64,000 nt of DNA, from NCBI RefSeq assembly GCF_037126175.1, contig NZ_CP146986.1, forward strand, positions 1,330,501 through 1,394,500, written 5' to 3'. Positions 54,900-63,654 of this stretch are shown piece by piece (position 1 is the first letter of the stretch; every line of letters begins with the position of its first letter). Under the pieces are notes generated by a model. The model searched no databases and had not been told where the DNA came from. It saw only the letters and a list, made by a program, of their open reading frames with translations. Source of the stretch: Pseudomonas sp. RSB 5.4 (GTDB taxonomy: Bacteria > Pseudomonadota > Gammaproteobacteria > Pseudomonadales > Pseudomonadaceae). A program made the position numbers and the translations under genes.

Positions 54900-56198
54900 T
54901 TATGCAGCTGTTTTGGGTTGTGTGGCGTTGAGCAGCGAACGACCGATGAAATCCTTGTCGCCCGTGACACCCGGCAGGGTGAAGAAGTAACCGCCGCCGA
55001 CCGGTTTGAGGTATTCCTCAAGTGGCTCGCCGTTGAGCCGGGTCTGCACGGTGATGAAGCCTTTTTCCAGATCGGCCTGGTAGCAGATGAACAGCAGGCC
55101 CATGTCGAGCTGGCCGTTCTTGTTCACGCCGTTGGAGTAGTTGAACGGCCGGCGCAGGATCAGGTTGGCCTGGCTCGCGGCGGTGCGCGGGTTGGCCAGG
55201 CGAATGTGCGCGTCGAGTTTGGTCAGTTTGCCTTCCGGGTCCTTGCTGTAATCCGGGACTTCGGTTTCATGGTTGGCGCCCATCGGTGCGCCGGTGGTCT
55301 TGACCCGACCGATGATGCTTTCCTGTTCCTGCAGCGGCGTACGGTCCCAGCGCTCGACGAAATTGCGGATGATCCGCACCGCTTGATAGCTGCCGTGTGC
55401 TGCCCAGGCCGGTTCATCGCTGCCCGGTTGCACCCAGACAAGCTTGTCCATCGCCTTGGCGTCGTTGGAATCGGGATTGGCCGAGCCGTCGCGGAAACCG
55501 AGGAAGTTACGCGCCGATTGCGCCGGCACACCCGGTTTCGCCGGGGCCTGCGGCGGCACGCTGCCTTCCTGCTTCCAGCGCACCAGCAGCAGGTCCGGCA
55601 GGTTCTTGACGATGTCGCGCAGGGCGTGAATGTTGGTGTCGGCGGTGTTCGAGCAGAACTGCAGGCTCAGGTCGCCGTGGCAGCAGTCGGCCTCCAGCGC
55701 ATCGTTGGGGAAGCCGACCATGCGTTGCAGACGTTTCGGTTTGGCGTCGGCCAGGCCGAAACGCTCGTCGAACAGCGACTCGCCCACCGAGACGGTGATG
55801 GTCAGGTTGTCCGGCGTCACCACCGGGCCGAGAATGCCGGAATCCGGCGGCGGCAGTTTCGGGTCGATCTGCGCCACCGCGCCGCCCTTCATCAGGAACG
55901 CGATGCGCTCGTTGAGGGTGCGGAACAGCCGCTCCAGGTCTTCGCGATCACTGGCCAGTACGTCGAACGAAACGAACATGCCGGCCGCCGGCCGTGGGGT
56001 GACGATGCCGGTCTGGTGCACGCCATGGAAGTCGTGGCGATCTTCGGTCTTGTCGCTGCTCGGCGCTTCGGTCACTTGTGCCGGGGCCGCAGCCATCGCC
56101 GGACAGCTCAGGGCCGAACCGGCCAGGGCGACGCCAGCGACGCCCATGCCCATCAGGAGGCGGCGACGTTGCAGATCGAGGTTTTGCAAATCTTTCAT
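54900..56198 (-). CDS. efeB: Deferrochelatase/Dyp-type peroxidase EfeB
   Basis: This 432-residue periplasmic haem peroxidase has a twin-arginine signal ([20 protein letters not shown]). The Dyp family motif GFRDGSANP lies near 224-232, and the proximal haem His in [12 protein letters not shown] near 200 lies with Arg further along. EfeB is proposed to release iron from haem or oxidise ferrous iron for EfeU. It sits between efeO and efeM with short gaps (17 and 25 bases), supporting one transcript. Confidence 0.93.
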   Translation of the reverse strand: MKDLQNLDLQRRRLLMGMGVAGVALAGSALSCPAMAAAPAQVTEAPSSDKTEDRHDFHGVHQTGIVTPRPAAGMFVSFDVLASDREDLERLFRTLNERIAFLMKGGAVAQIDPKLPPPDSGILGPVVTPDNLTITVSVGESLFDERFGLADAKPKRLQRMVGFPNDALEADCCHGDLSLQFCSNTADTNIHALRDIVKNLPDLLLVRWKQEGSVPPQAPAKPGVPAQSARNFLGFRDGSANPDSNDAKAMDKLVWVQPGSDEPAWAAHGSYQAVRIIRNFVERWDRTPLQEQESIIGRVKTTGAPMGANHETEVPDYSKDPEGKLTKLDAHIRLANPRTAASQANLILRRPFNYSNGVNKNGQLDMGLLFICYQADLEKGFITVQTRLNGEPLEEYLKPVGGGYFFTLPGVTGDKDFIGRSLLNATQPKTAA

Positions 56199-56215
56199 CG
56201 GTATTCGTCTTCTGC

Positions 56216-57415
56216 TTACAGGCCGGAGAGGCCGAGGGCGGGATCGATGCCATCCAGAGCGTCAGCCAGGGCCTGAGCCTTGTCGGCGATCTGTTTGCGT
56301 TGTTCGCCGCTGACCGTGTCGTAAGTGGCGTAGCCGTCCTTGACCTTGAAGCTGTTCAATACGTTGTCGAAATCGCTCAGCGCCGCGTCGATTTTCGGCA
56401 GCAGATCCGGCGCTGACTTGGTCAGCATCGGCCGCAGCAGCTCGACCACTTTGTGCGCGGTTTCCAGGTTGCCGGCAAAACCGTTGAGGTCGCCGTGGCT
56501 GTAGCGTTCCTCTTCACCGCTGGCGGCGCGCACGTCGGCCAGGGTGTTGAGGTTGCGCACCACGATGCTCACCAGTTGCTCCGGCGGCAGCGATTGGGCC
56601 AGCAGTTGTTGTTTGAGCGTGGTGACATCGGCCAGCAGGCGCTCGGCCACCGGGTTCAAACCGTCGAGGCTGCGTTGCTGGAACAGCGCGTATTCGACGC
56701 GGTGGAAGCCAACGAACGCTGGATCCTGTTCGCGTTTTTCAAAGTAATCGGCGCGGGCATTGATGCTGTTGTCCAGTTCGGCCAGACGTTGCGCGGCCGG
56801 GGCCAGGCGCTGGTAAGCGGCACGGGCCGGCAGGTACAGCGCTTGCGCCTGGGCCAGGTCGCCGCCGGCAATTGCCTGATTCAGCGCGGTCACGGCTTTG
56901 ATCAGCGCGCTGCCTTGAGTCGCCAGATACACGCGGAACTCCGACAGCGGCCCGACGAAGGCGACCATCGACGGCTTGGCCTTCGCAGCCGCGTCGGAAG
57001 CTGCGGTCGGCGTTACGTGCAGCACGCCACGCGGATTGCTCAGCAGACCGCAAGTAATCGCGTAGTCGCCGGGTTGCAGGTTGGCGTTGATCACCTGGCT
57101 CAGGCCGGGGGCGATGTTCTCGCGCTCTTCGATTACCAGCACGCCGTCGAGGATTTCCCATTCCACCGCCCGGTCGGAGCGGTTGACGATGCGGAAACTG
57201 GCGCGACCCGCGGGAACCGTCAGCTCGTTCGGATCGCAGCTGTGCGCGTTGATGTTCACCACCACTTCATCATGGTTGTGCTGCCGCTTGGCCGCGGCCA
57301 TTTTCGAGGCGTAGTAGAACAAGCCACCGGCGGCGATCATCACGACCACCGAACCGGCCACCGCCCAGCGCAAGGCGCGGGGAGGGGAGGCCTGAGGAGT
57401 ATTAGGCTTTGACAT
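56216..57415 (-). CDS. efeO: EfeO, periplasmic iron-binding protein (cupredoxin plus M75)
   Basis: This 399-residue protein has an N-terminal membrane anchor or uncleaved signal (about 15-36), a cupredoxin domain (about 45-135; [21 protein letters not shown] at its start) and an M75/imelysin domain (about 150-399) with the iron motif [10 protein letters not shown] near 243. It loads iron onto EfeU. It is followed by efeB and preceded by efeU with 8 bases between. The Met/Cys/His copper ligands of the cupredoxin are not complete as read, which is common in EfeO. Confidence 0.93.
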   Translation of the reverse strand: MSKPNTPQASPPRALRWAVAGSVVVMIAAGGLFYYASKMAAAKRQHNHDEVVVNINAHSCDPNELTVPAGRASFRIVNRSDRAVEWEILDGVLVIEERENIAPGLSQVINANLQPGDYAITCGLLSNPRGVLHVTPTAASDAAAKAKPSMVAFVGPLSEFRVYLATQGSALIKAVTALNQAIAGGDLAQAQALYLPARAAYQRLAPAAQRLAELDNSINARADYFEKREQDPAFVGFHRVEYALFQQRSLDGLNPVAERLLADVTTLKQQLLAQSLPPEQLVSIVVRNLNTLADVRAASGEEERYSHGDLNGFAGNLETAHKVVELLRPMLTKSAPDLLPKIDAALSDFDNVLNSFKVKDGYATYDTVSGEQRKQIADKAQALADALDGIDPALGLSGL

Positions 57416-57423
57416 GGATGCCC

Positions 57424-58275
57424 TTATTGGCTGGAAGCGGAAGTCGTTTTGGCAGCGGCCTTAGTGCTGACCGGCGCGGCGGGGTAGAAGAACATCACCA
57501 GCGCCACCACCAGATAGATCAGATAGGCACCGAGGGTGCTGACGGTCGGTGCATCCTGATAGCCGAACATGCCGGCCAGCACCGAACCCAGCGGGCCATC
57601 CATCGGTAGCGTCGCGCTGAAGTCGAAGAGCACGGTTTGCAGGTGATTCCACACCCCGGCTTCATGCAGCGCCTGCACCGAGTTGGCAAGAATCCCGGCG
57701 GCGACCACCAGAATGAACAACCCGGTCCACTTGAAGAACGCCGACAGGTTCAGGCGCATGCTGCCGCTGTAGATCAGGAAGCCGACAATGATCGCCAGCA
57801 CCAGGCCGAGCAGGGCACCGATCGGCGCGCCCGGGCCTTCGCTCTGCTGAAATACGGCGAGCAGGAAGAACACGGTTTCCAGCCCTTCGCGAGCCACGGC
57901 GAAGAACACCATGGCGATCAGCGCGATCACCTGATGCTTTGATGAGGTCAGGGCGTGATCGAGCGAGGCTTGCAGCGAATGCTTGATCGAGCGTGCGACC
58001 TTGCGCATCCAGAACACCATCGAGCTGAGAATGCCCACCGCGACCAGTCCGACAATGCCTTCGAACAACTCCTGCTGTTTCTGCGGGAATTCGGCGCTCA
58101 CCAGTTCCAGGCCACCACCGACCAGCAACGCCAGGGCCGCAGCGAGAAACACGCCGATCCACACGGCAGGCATCCACTGGCCACGGCCGGTTTGTTGCAG
58201 GTAGCTGGCGATGATGCCAACGATCAGCGCGGCTTCAATGCCTTCGCGCAGCATGATCAGAAAGGGAACGAGCAT
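57424..58275 (-). CDS. efeU: EfeU/FTR1 iron permease
   Basis: This 283-residue inner-membrane iron permease has about seven TM segments. Two RExxE iron-binding motifs are readable, REGIEA at 10-15 and REGLET near 130. Frameshifted efeU is known in E. coli K-12, but here the frame is intact. It is the first gene of the operon, and a Fur-box-like site lies about 45 bases upstream, so expression should rise under iron limitation. Confidence 0.94.
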   Translation of the reverse strand: MLVPFLIMLREGIEAALIVGIIASYLQQTGRGQWMPAVWIGVFLAAALALLVGGGLELVSAEFPQKQQELFEGIVGLVAVGILSSMVFWMRKVARSIKHSLQASLDHALTSSKHQVIALIAMVFFAVAREGLETVFFLLAVFQQSEGPGAPIGALLGLVLAIIVGFLIYSGSMRLNLSAFFKWTGLFILVVAAGILANSVQALHEAGVWNHLQTVLFDFSATLPMDGPLGSVLAGMFGYQDAPTVSTLGAYLIYLVVALVMFFYPAAPVSTKAAAKTTSASSQ

Positions 58276-58316
58276 TCAGGCAACCACGAGTTTTTTGATA
58301 GGTGGCTAAGTTGTAA

Positions 58317-58335
58317 CATAATGACACTCATTCCC
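58317..58335 (-). promoter_or_regulatory. Fur box upstream of efeU
   Basis: The dyad AATGA-CAC-TCATT matches the core of the 19-base Fur consensus (14 of 19 positions by eye). It lies about 45 bases before the efeU start. Confidence 0.7.
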
Positions 58336-58407
58336 AAATGGGGATGGTTGACATTTAACTGAACATTCGCTGAACGGTACCTATCTTGGCCTTGCTCAGA
58401 TCCAATT

Positions 58408-58495
58408 GTGGGAGCGGGCTTGCTCGCGAAGGCGGCGCGTCAGTCGATAAGGATGTAGCTGACACATCGCCTTCGCGAGCAAGCCCGATCCCACA
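58408..58495. repeat. REP doublet
   Basis: Standard arms, one with GATCCCACA in place of GCTCCCACA, between divergent efeU and the AraC-type gene. Confidence 0.9.
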
Positions 58496-58569
58496 GGGGG
58501 ATTCGTGCTGAATTCGCATCCTGCGTTAAGATGCCCCTCACTCGAAAACAACAAGGTCTGCCTCGCTCC

Positions 58570-59586
58570 ATGTCGGAAAAAGACACCATCGCCGTGCAAC
58601 TGGTGCGTGAAGCGCTGCTGCAAAGTTGTGCCCCGGGCGTGGCCACGGATGAAGTCTTGAACAAGGTCGGGATTGCTCCGGCCCTGCTGCACAGCGAACA
58701 GGGCCGGGTGCCGGCCTCGCAATACGCGAAACTCTGGCGATTGCTGGCCCGGCGCGGTGATGACGAGTTCTTCGGCATGGATCCGCGCAAGCTCAAGTCC
58801 GGCAGTCTTGAGTTCCTCTGTCGCAGCGCCATGGCGCAACCGACGCTGGCCGCCGGGCTCAACAGCGGGCTGAACTTCCTCTCGCTGATGCTGGAAAAAA
58901 TCCCGGCGCAACTGCTGCATCAGCAAAGTCTGGCGGAAATCGTCCTGCTCGAAGACGATCCCGAGCCGCGCCGGGCGTTTACCTATTTCACCTACTGGAT
59001 GATCGTCCATGGCGTGGCCTGTTGGCTGGCGGGGCGGCGGATTCCGATTCTGGCCATCGAGTTGCGCTGCGCCGAGCCGGATTTCTGCGACGACTACCGG
59101 GTGATGTTCTCGGAAAACCTGCGCTTCGAGCGTCCGCGCACGCGGATGATCTTCGCCGCTGACTGTCTCGACCTGCCGATCAAGCGTACGGCCGAAGAGC
59201 TGAAACGCTTTCTGGCCCATGCGCCGGCAAACATTCTGGTGAAGTACCGCGACCCGGAAAGCCTTGCCAGCCGAATCAAACAGGATCTGCGGCAGTTACC
59301 CGCCGAACAGTGGCCGGAGACCGAGGCGCTGGCGCAACAACTGTGCATGTCCGCCTCGACCCTGCGCCGGCGATTGTCCGAGGAGGGGCAGACCTATCAG
59401 GGTCTCAAGGACAGCGTGCGCAAGGAACTGGCAATTACCTGGCTGGCCGAGCCGTCGATCAGCTTCGTCGAAATCGCCATGCGGCTGGGGTTTGCCGATG
59501 CGAGTTCGTTCTACAAGGCGTTTCGCAAGTGGTCGGGGTCGAATCCGGGGCATTATCGTACGTTGATCCTTAACGAAGCCGTCTGA
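58570..59586 (+). CDS. AraC-family regulator (OruR-like)
   Basis: This 338-residue regulator has an N-terminal arabinose-binding-like ligand domain (about 1-215) and a C-terminal AraC helix-turn-helix pair (about 240-335; LAQQLCMSASTLRRRLSEEG then FVEIAMRLGFADASSFYKAF). It precedes the CoA-ligase/SDR/thiolase operon in the same direction, with a hairpin repeat between, and is its likely activator (inference). The start is uncertain: ATG 58570 (MSEKDTIAV) or 58531; neither has a strong ribosome site. Confidence 0.83.
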   Translation: MSEKDTIAVQLVREALLQSCAPGVATDEVLNKVGIAPALLHSEQGRVPASQYAKLWRLLARRGDDEFFGMDPRKLKSGSLEFLCRSAMAQPTLAAGLNSGLNFLSLMLEKIPAQLLHQQSLAEIVLLEDDPEPRRAFTYFTYWMIVHGVACWLAGRRIPILAIELRCAEPDFCDDYRVMFSENLRFERPRTRMIFAADCLDLPIKRTAEELKRFLAHAPANILVKYRDPESLASRIKQDLRQLPAEQWPETEALAQQLCMSASTLRRRLSEEGQTYQGLKDSVRKELAITWLAEPSISFVEIAMRLGFADASSFYKAFRKWSGSNPGHYRTLILNEAV

Positions 59587-59630
59587 CTCCATCGCCAGCA
59601 GGCGCGCTCCCACATTTTGAAACGCACAAC

Positions 59631-59717
59631 CTGTAGGAGCTGCCGCAGGCTGCGATCTTTTGACTTTGATTTTTAAAAACAAGATCAAAAGATCGCAGCC
59701 TGCGGCAGCTCCTACAG
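59631..59717. repeat. Hairpin repeat, CTGTAGGAGCTGCCGCAGG type
   Basis: Third copy of the family at 27372 and 47178, here with GCCGCAGGC / GCCTGCGGC in the arms. A lone REP-like arm sits at 59591-59613. Confidence 0.9.
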
Positions 59718-59861
59718 GGCCATGTTTGCAATTATGCAAACATGGCCAAACCAATCAGCCAGATTGACAGCTTTGACCATTGCCGCCTCCGCGCCGCAGC
59801 GCGACTATCCCTGTGTTGTTTACGGTTCCCAGCCTAATAAAAACACAGAGGGATTCTGGCA

Positions 59862-61526
59862 ATGCGCGATTACTTGTCTGCCACCGAACAGTTCAACTAT
59901 CAGCACACCGTGGACGCTGCGCTCAGCGGCACGCTGGAGGCGCTCAACGCCTGCGTCGAATGTTGCGACCGCCACGCCTTGCCAGGGCGCATTGCGTTGT
60001 TCTGGGAGGGCCGCGACGGCGCGAGTGCCACGTACACCTTCAGCGAGCTGCAAGACAAAGCCGCGCGTTTCGCCAATTTCCTTCTCGCCCAGGGCGTGCA
60101 GAAGGGCGACAAGGTCGCCGGCCTGCTGCCACGCAACATCGAATTGCTCATCACCGTGTTCGCCACCTGGCGCATCGGCGCGGTATATCAGCCACTGTTC
60201 ACCGCGTTCGGCCCCAAGGCCATCGAACATCGGCTGAACAGCTCCGCGGCCAAAGTGGTGGTCACCGATGCGGTCAACCGGCCGAAACTCGCCGAGGTCA
60301 ACGATTGCCCGACCATCATCACCGTCGGCGGCGCGAAAGGTCAGGGCATCGTCCGTGGCGATTTCAGTTTCTGGGCCGAGCTGGCCAACTATTCCAGCGT
60401 CTGCGAGCCGGTACTGCTGACGGGCGAAGACCCGTTCCTGCTGATGTTCACCTCGGGCACCACCGGTCCGTCGAAAGCGCTGTCGGTGCCGCTCAAGGCC
60501 ATCGTCGCGTTCCAGAGCTACACCCGCGACGCGGTGGATCTGCGTCCTGAAGATTCGTTCTGGAACGTCGCCGATCCGGGCTGGGCCTACGGCATCTATT
60601 TCGGCGTCACCGGCCCTATGTCGATGGGGCACCCGATCACCTTTTACGATGGCCCGTTCACCCTCGAAAGCACCTGCCGGGTGATCAACAAATACAGCAT
60701 CACCAATCTCACCGGTTCGCCGACGGCCTATCGTCTGCTGATCGCCGGCGGCAACGAGTTCGCCAAATCGATCAAAGGCAAGCTGCGCATCGTCAGCAGC
60801 GCCGGCGAGCCGCTCAACCCGGAAGTGATCCGCTGGTTCGCCGACAACCTCGGTGTGGTGATTCACGACCATTACGGCCAGACCGAACTGGGTATGGTCC
60901 TGTGCAACCACCACGGTCTGGAGCACCCGATCCACCTTGGCGCCGCCGGTTTCGCCTCGCCGGGCCACCGCATCGTGGTGCTCGACGAAAATTACAACGA
61001 ACTCGGCGTCGGCCAGCCGGGCATCCTCGCCATCGACCGTACACAGTCGCCGATGTGCTGGTTCGGCGGTTACCAAGGCGTGCCGACCAAAGCCTTCGTC
61101 GGTGATTACTACCTCAGCGGCGACACCGTGGAATGGAACCCGGATGGCAGCATCAGCTTTGTCGGTCGCAGTGATGACGTGATCACCACCTCGGGCTACC
61201 GCGTCGGCCCGTTCGACGTCGAAAGCGCGCTGATCGAACACCCGGCGGTGGTCGAAGCCGCCGTGGTCGGCAAGCCTGACCCGGAGCGCACCGAGTTGGT
61301 CAAAGCCTTCGTCGTGCTCAACCCGCAATACCGCGCCGAACCGGCGCTGGCCGAGGAGTTGCGGCAGCACGTGCGCAAACGTCTGGCCGCGCATTCGTAC
61401 CCGCGTGAAATCGAATTTGTCAGCGAATTGCCGAAAACCCCAAGCGGCAAATTGCAGCGCTTTATCTTGCGCAACCAGGAAATCGCCAAGGCTCAAGAGG
61501 CCGCGGCGCACAACGTTTCAGCTTGA
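59862..61526 (+). CDS. Acyl-CoA synthetase (AMP-forming, short/medium chain)
   Basis: This 554-residue ANL-superfamily ligase activates a short or medium carboxylic acid with ATP and CoA. The P-loop-like motif LLMFTSGTTGPSK lies near 193-205. It also shows GHPITFYDGP near 257, the DHYGQTELGM core near 336-345, SGDTVEWNPDGSISFVGRSDD near 419 and the catalytic C-terminal Lys in LPKTPSGKLQRF near 527-538. It opens a likely operon with the SDR, thiolase and acyl-CoA dehydrogenase; the substrate may be a branched or short acid. Confidence 0.9.
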   Translation: MRDYLSATEQFNYQHTVDAALSGTLEALNACVECCDRHALPGRIALFWEGRDGASATYTFSELQDKAARFANFLLAQGVQKGDKVAGLLPRNIELLITVFATWRIGAVYQPLFTAFGPKAIEHRLNSSAAKVVVTDAVNRPKLAEVNDCPTIITVGGAKGQGIVRGDFSFWAELANYSSVCEPVLLTGEDPFLLMFTSGTTGPSKALSVPLKAIVAFQSYTRDAVDLRPEDSFWNVADPGWAYGIYFGVTGPMSMGHPITFYDGPFTLESTCRVINKYSITNLTGSPTAYRLLIAGGNEFAKSIKGKLRIVSSAGEPLNPEVIRWFADNLGVVIHDHYGQTELGMVLCNHHGLEHPIHLGAAGFASPGHRIVVLDENYNELGVGQPGILAIDRTQSPMCWFGGYQGVPTKAFVGDYYLSGDTVEWNPDGSISFVGRSDDVITTSGYRVGPFDVESALIEHPAVVEAAVVGKPDPERTELVKAFVVLNPQYRAEPALAEELRQHVRKRLAAHSYPREIEFVSELPKTPSGKLQRFILRNQEIAKAQEAAAHNVSA

Positions 61527-61541
61527 ATCAGGAAGTCAGTC

Positions 61542-62303
61542 ATGCAGATCGAGAACAAGGTTTTTATCGTCACCGGCGGCGCCTCCGGCCTGGGTGCCGC
61601 CACCGCTGAGTTGCTGGTCAACGCCGGCGCCAAAGTGATGCTGGTGGACATGAACGCCGAAGCGGTAGCCGCGCAGGCCCAGCGCCTCGGCGCGCAAAGC
61701 GTCGTCGCCGACATCAGCAATGAAGCCGCTGCCGAAGCCGCCGTACAGGCCACGCTCAAAGCTTTTGGCAGCCTTAACGGTCTGGTCAACTGCGCCGGCA
61801 TCGTGCGGGGTGAGAAGATTCTCGGCAAGAACGGCCCGCATGCTCTGGCCAGTTTTGCCCAAGTGATCAACGTCAATCTGATCGGCAGCTTCAACATGCT
61901 GCGTCTGGCGGCAGCGGCGATCGCCGAGAGCGAAGCGAATGCCGACGGCGAGCGCGGGGTGATCATCAACACCGCCTCGGTCGCAGCATTCGACGGCCAG
62001 ATCGGCCAGGCCGCGTATTCCGCCTCCAAAGGCGCGATCGCCAGCCTGACCCTGCCGGCCGCCCGCGAACTGGCGCGCTTCGGCATCCGCGTGATGACCA
62101 TCGCTCCAGGCATTTTCGAAACCCCGATGATGGCCGGCATGACCCCGGAAGTGCGCGAGTCGCTGGCCGCCGGCGTACCGTTCCCGCCGCGTCTTGGGAA
62201 ACCTGCCGAGTACGCCGCGCTGGTTCGGCATATCATCGAAAACAGCATGCTCAACGGTGAGGTGATCCGTCTCGACGGCGCCTTGCGCATGGCCGCCAAG
62301 TAA
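61542..62303 (+). CDS. 3-hydroxyacyl-CoA dehydrogenase, SDR type (HSD10-like)
   Basis: This 253-residue short-chain dehydrogenase has the NAD motif TGGASGLG (about 11-18), the NCAGI structural motif near 84, catalytic Ser near 149 and YSASK near 163-167. The C-terminal [13 protein letters not shown] stretch is typical of HSD10-like enzymes such as 2-methyl-3-hydroxybutyryl-CoA dehydrogenase. The neighbouring thiolase and acyl-CoA dehydrogenase fit isoleucine or short-chain acid breakdown. It follows the CoA-ligase gene after 15 bases. Confidence 0.9.
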   Translation: MQIENKVFIVTGGASGLGAATAELLVNAGAKVMLVDMNAEAVAAQAQRLGAQSVVADISNEAAAEAAVQATLKAFGSLNGLVNCAGIVRGEKILGKNGPHALASFAQVINVNLIGSFNMLRLAAAAIAESEANADGERGVIINTASVAAFDGQIGQAAYSASKGAIASLTLPAARELARFGIRVMTIAPGIFETPMMAGMTPEVRESLAAGVPFPPRLGKPAEYAALVRHIIENSMLNGEVIRLDGALRMAAK

Positions 62304-62315
62304 GGAGGATTTGTC

Positions 62316-63509
62316 ATGAGCCTTTCCAACGATCCAATTGTCATCGTCAGCGCCGTCCGCACCCCGATGGGCGGTTTTCAGGGCGAACTGAAAAGCCTCA
62401 CCGCGCCGCAACTCGGTGCTGCGGCGATCAAGGCCGCGGTTGAACGCGCAGGCGTCGCCAGCGATGCGGTCGACGAAGTGCTGTTCGGTTGCGTATTGCC
62501 CGCCGGCCTCGGTCAGGCGCCGGCACGGCAGGCGGCTCTGGGTGCCGGGCTGGATAAATCCACCCGTTGCACCACGGTCAACAAGATGTGCGGCTCGGGC
62601 ATGGAAACCACCATTCTCGCCCACGATATGCTGCGGGCCGGCAGCGCCGACGTGGTGATCGCCGGCGGCATGGAAAGCATGTCCAACTCGCCATATCTGC
62701 TGGATCGTGCCCGCGCCGGTTACCGCATGGGCCATGGCCGGGTGCTCGACTCGATGTTCCTCGACGGCCTCGAAGACGCCTACGACAAGGGCCGTCTGAT
62801 GGGCACCTTCGCCGAAGACTGCGCCGAAACCAACGACTTCAGCCGCGAAGCCCAGGATGCCTTTGCTATCGCTTCGACCACCCGCGCCCAGCAGGCGATC
62901 AAGGACGGCAGCTTCAAGGCCGAGATCGTTCCGCTGACCGTGACCGTCGGCAAGGAACAAGTGCTGATCAGCAACGACGAGCAGCCGCCGAAAGCCAAAC
63001 TGGACAAGGTCGCCTCACTGAAACCGGCGTTCCGCGAAGGCGGCACGGTGACGGCGGCGAACTCCAGTTCGATCTCCGACGGCGCTGCGGCGCTGGTGCT
63101 GATGCGCCAGTCGCAAGCGCAGAAACTCGGTCTGAAGCCACTGGCGGTGATTCACGGCCACGCGGCGTTTGCCGACACTCCGGGCCTGTTCCCGGTGGCA
63201 CCGATTGGCGCGATCAAGAAGCTGGTGAAGAAGACCGGTTGGGCGCTGAACGAGGTCGACCTGTTCGAGATCAACGAAGCGTTCGCCGTGGTGGCGATGG
63301 CGGCGATGACCCATCTGGAGATCCCCCACGACAAGCTCAACGTGCATGGCGGCGCCTGCGCGCTGGGCCATCCGATCGGTGCCTCGGGCGCGCGGATTCT
63401 GGTGACCTTGCTCTCGGCCCTGCGCCAGAAGGGCCTGAAACGCGGGATCGCAGCGATTTGCATCGGCGGCGGTGAAGCCACGGCGATGGCCGTGGAATGC
63501 GTCTACTGA
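62316..63509 (+). CDS. Acetyl-CoA acetyltransferase (thiolase)
   Basis: This 397-residue degradative/biosynthetic thiolase has the acyl-accepting Cys92 (NKMCGSGMETT), the second active-site stretch GGACALGHPIGASGARI with its His near 355, and the C-terminal Cys in AAICIGGGEA near 384. AAGGAGG lies 9 bases before the ATG. It cleaves acetoacetyl-CoA or 2-methylacetoacetyl-CoA in this cluster. It follows the SDR gene after 12 bases. Confidence 0.94.
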   Translation: MSLSNDPIVIVSAVRTPMGGFQGELKSLTAPQLGAAAIKAAVERAGVASDAVDEVLFGCVLPAGLGQAPARQAALGAGLDKSTRCTTVNKMCGSGMETTILAHDMLRAGSADVVIAGGMESMSNSPYLLDRARAGYRMGHGRVLDSMFLDGLEDAYDKGRLMGTFAEDCAETNDFSREAQDAFAIASTTRAQQAIKDGSFKAEIVPLTVTVGKEQVLISNDEQPPKAKLDKVASLKPAFREGGTVTAANSSSISDGAAALVLMRQSQAQKLGLKPLAVIHGHAAFADTPGLFPVAPIGAIKKLVKKTGWALNEVDLFEINEAFAVVAMAAMTHLEIPHDKLNVHGGACALGHPIGASGARILVTLLSALRQKGLKRGIAAICIGGGEATAMAVECVY

Positions 63510-63530
63510 AGCCAACATCTGACTGTCCTT

Positions 63531-63618
63531 GTGGGAGGGGGCTTGCTCCCGAAAGCGGTGTGTCATTCAGAAGTTATTTGACTGACCCGGCCTCTTCGGG
63601 AGCAAGCCCCCTCCCACA
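63531..63618. repeat. REP doublet with matching arm changes
   Basis: Arms GTGGGAGGGGGCTTGCTCCCGA and its inverse differ from the common family in the same two places on both arms. It lies between the thiolase and the acyl-CoA dehydrogenase gene. Confidence 0.88.
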
Positions 63619-63654
63619 ATGAACGGGTGGTGTTACCAGAATTAAGGATTCACC

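Noticed and set aside
59820..61511. A 563-codon open frame antisense to the CoA ligase
   Set aside because: It is a mirror of a GC-rich coding gene; it has no recognisable domain, is rich in His/Arg/Gln, and the sense strand carries clear ANL motifs.
5384..63618. CRISPR-like spaced repeats
   Set aside because: The repeats are paired inverted REP arms scattered between genes, not direct repeats with regular spacers.
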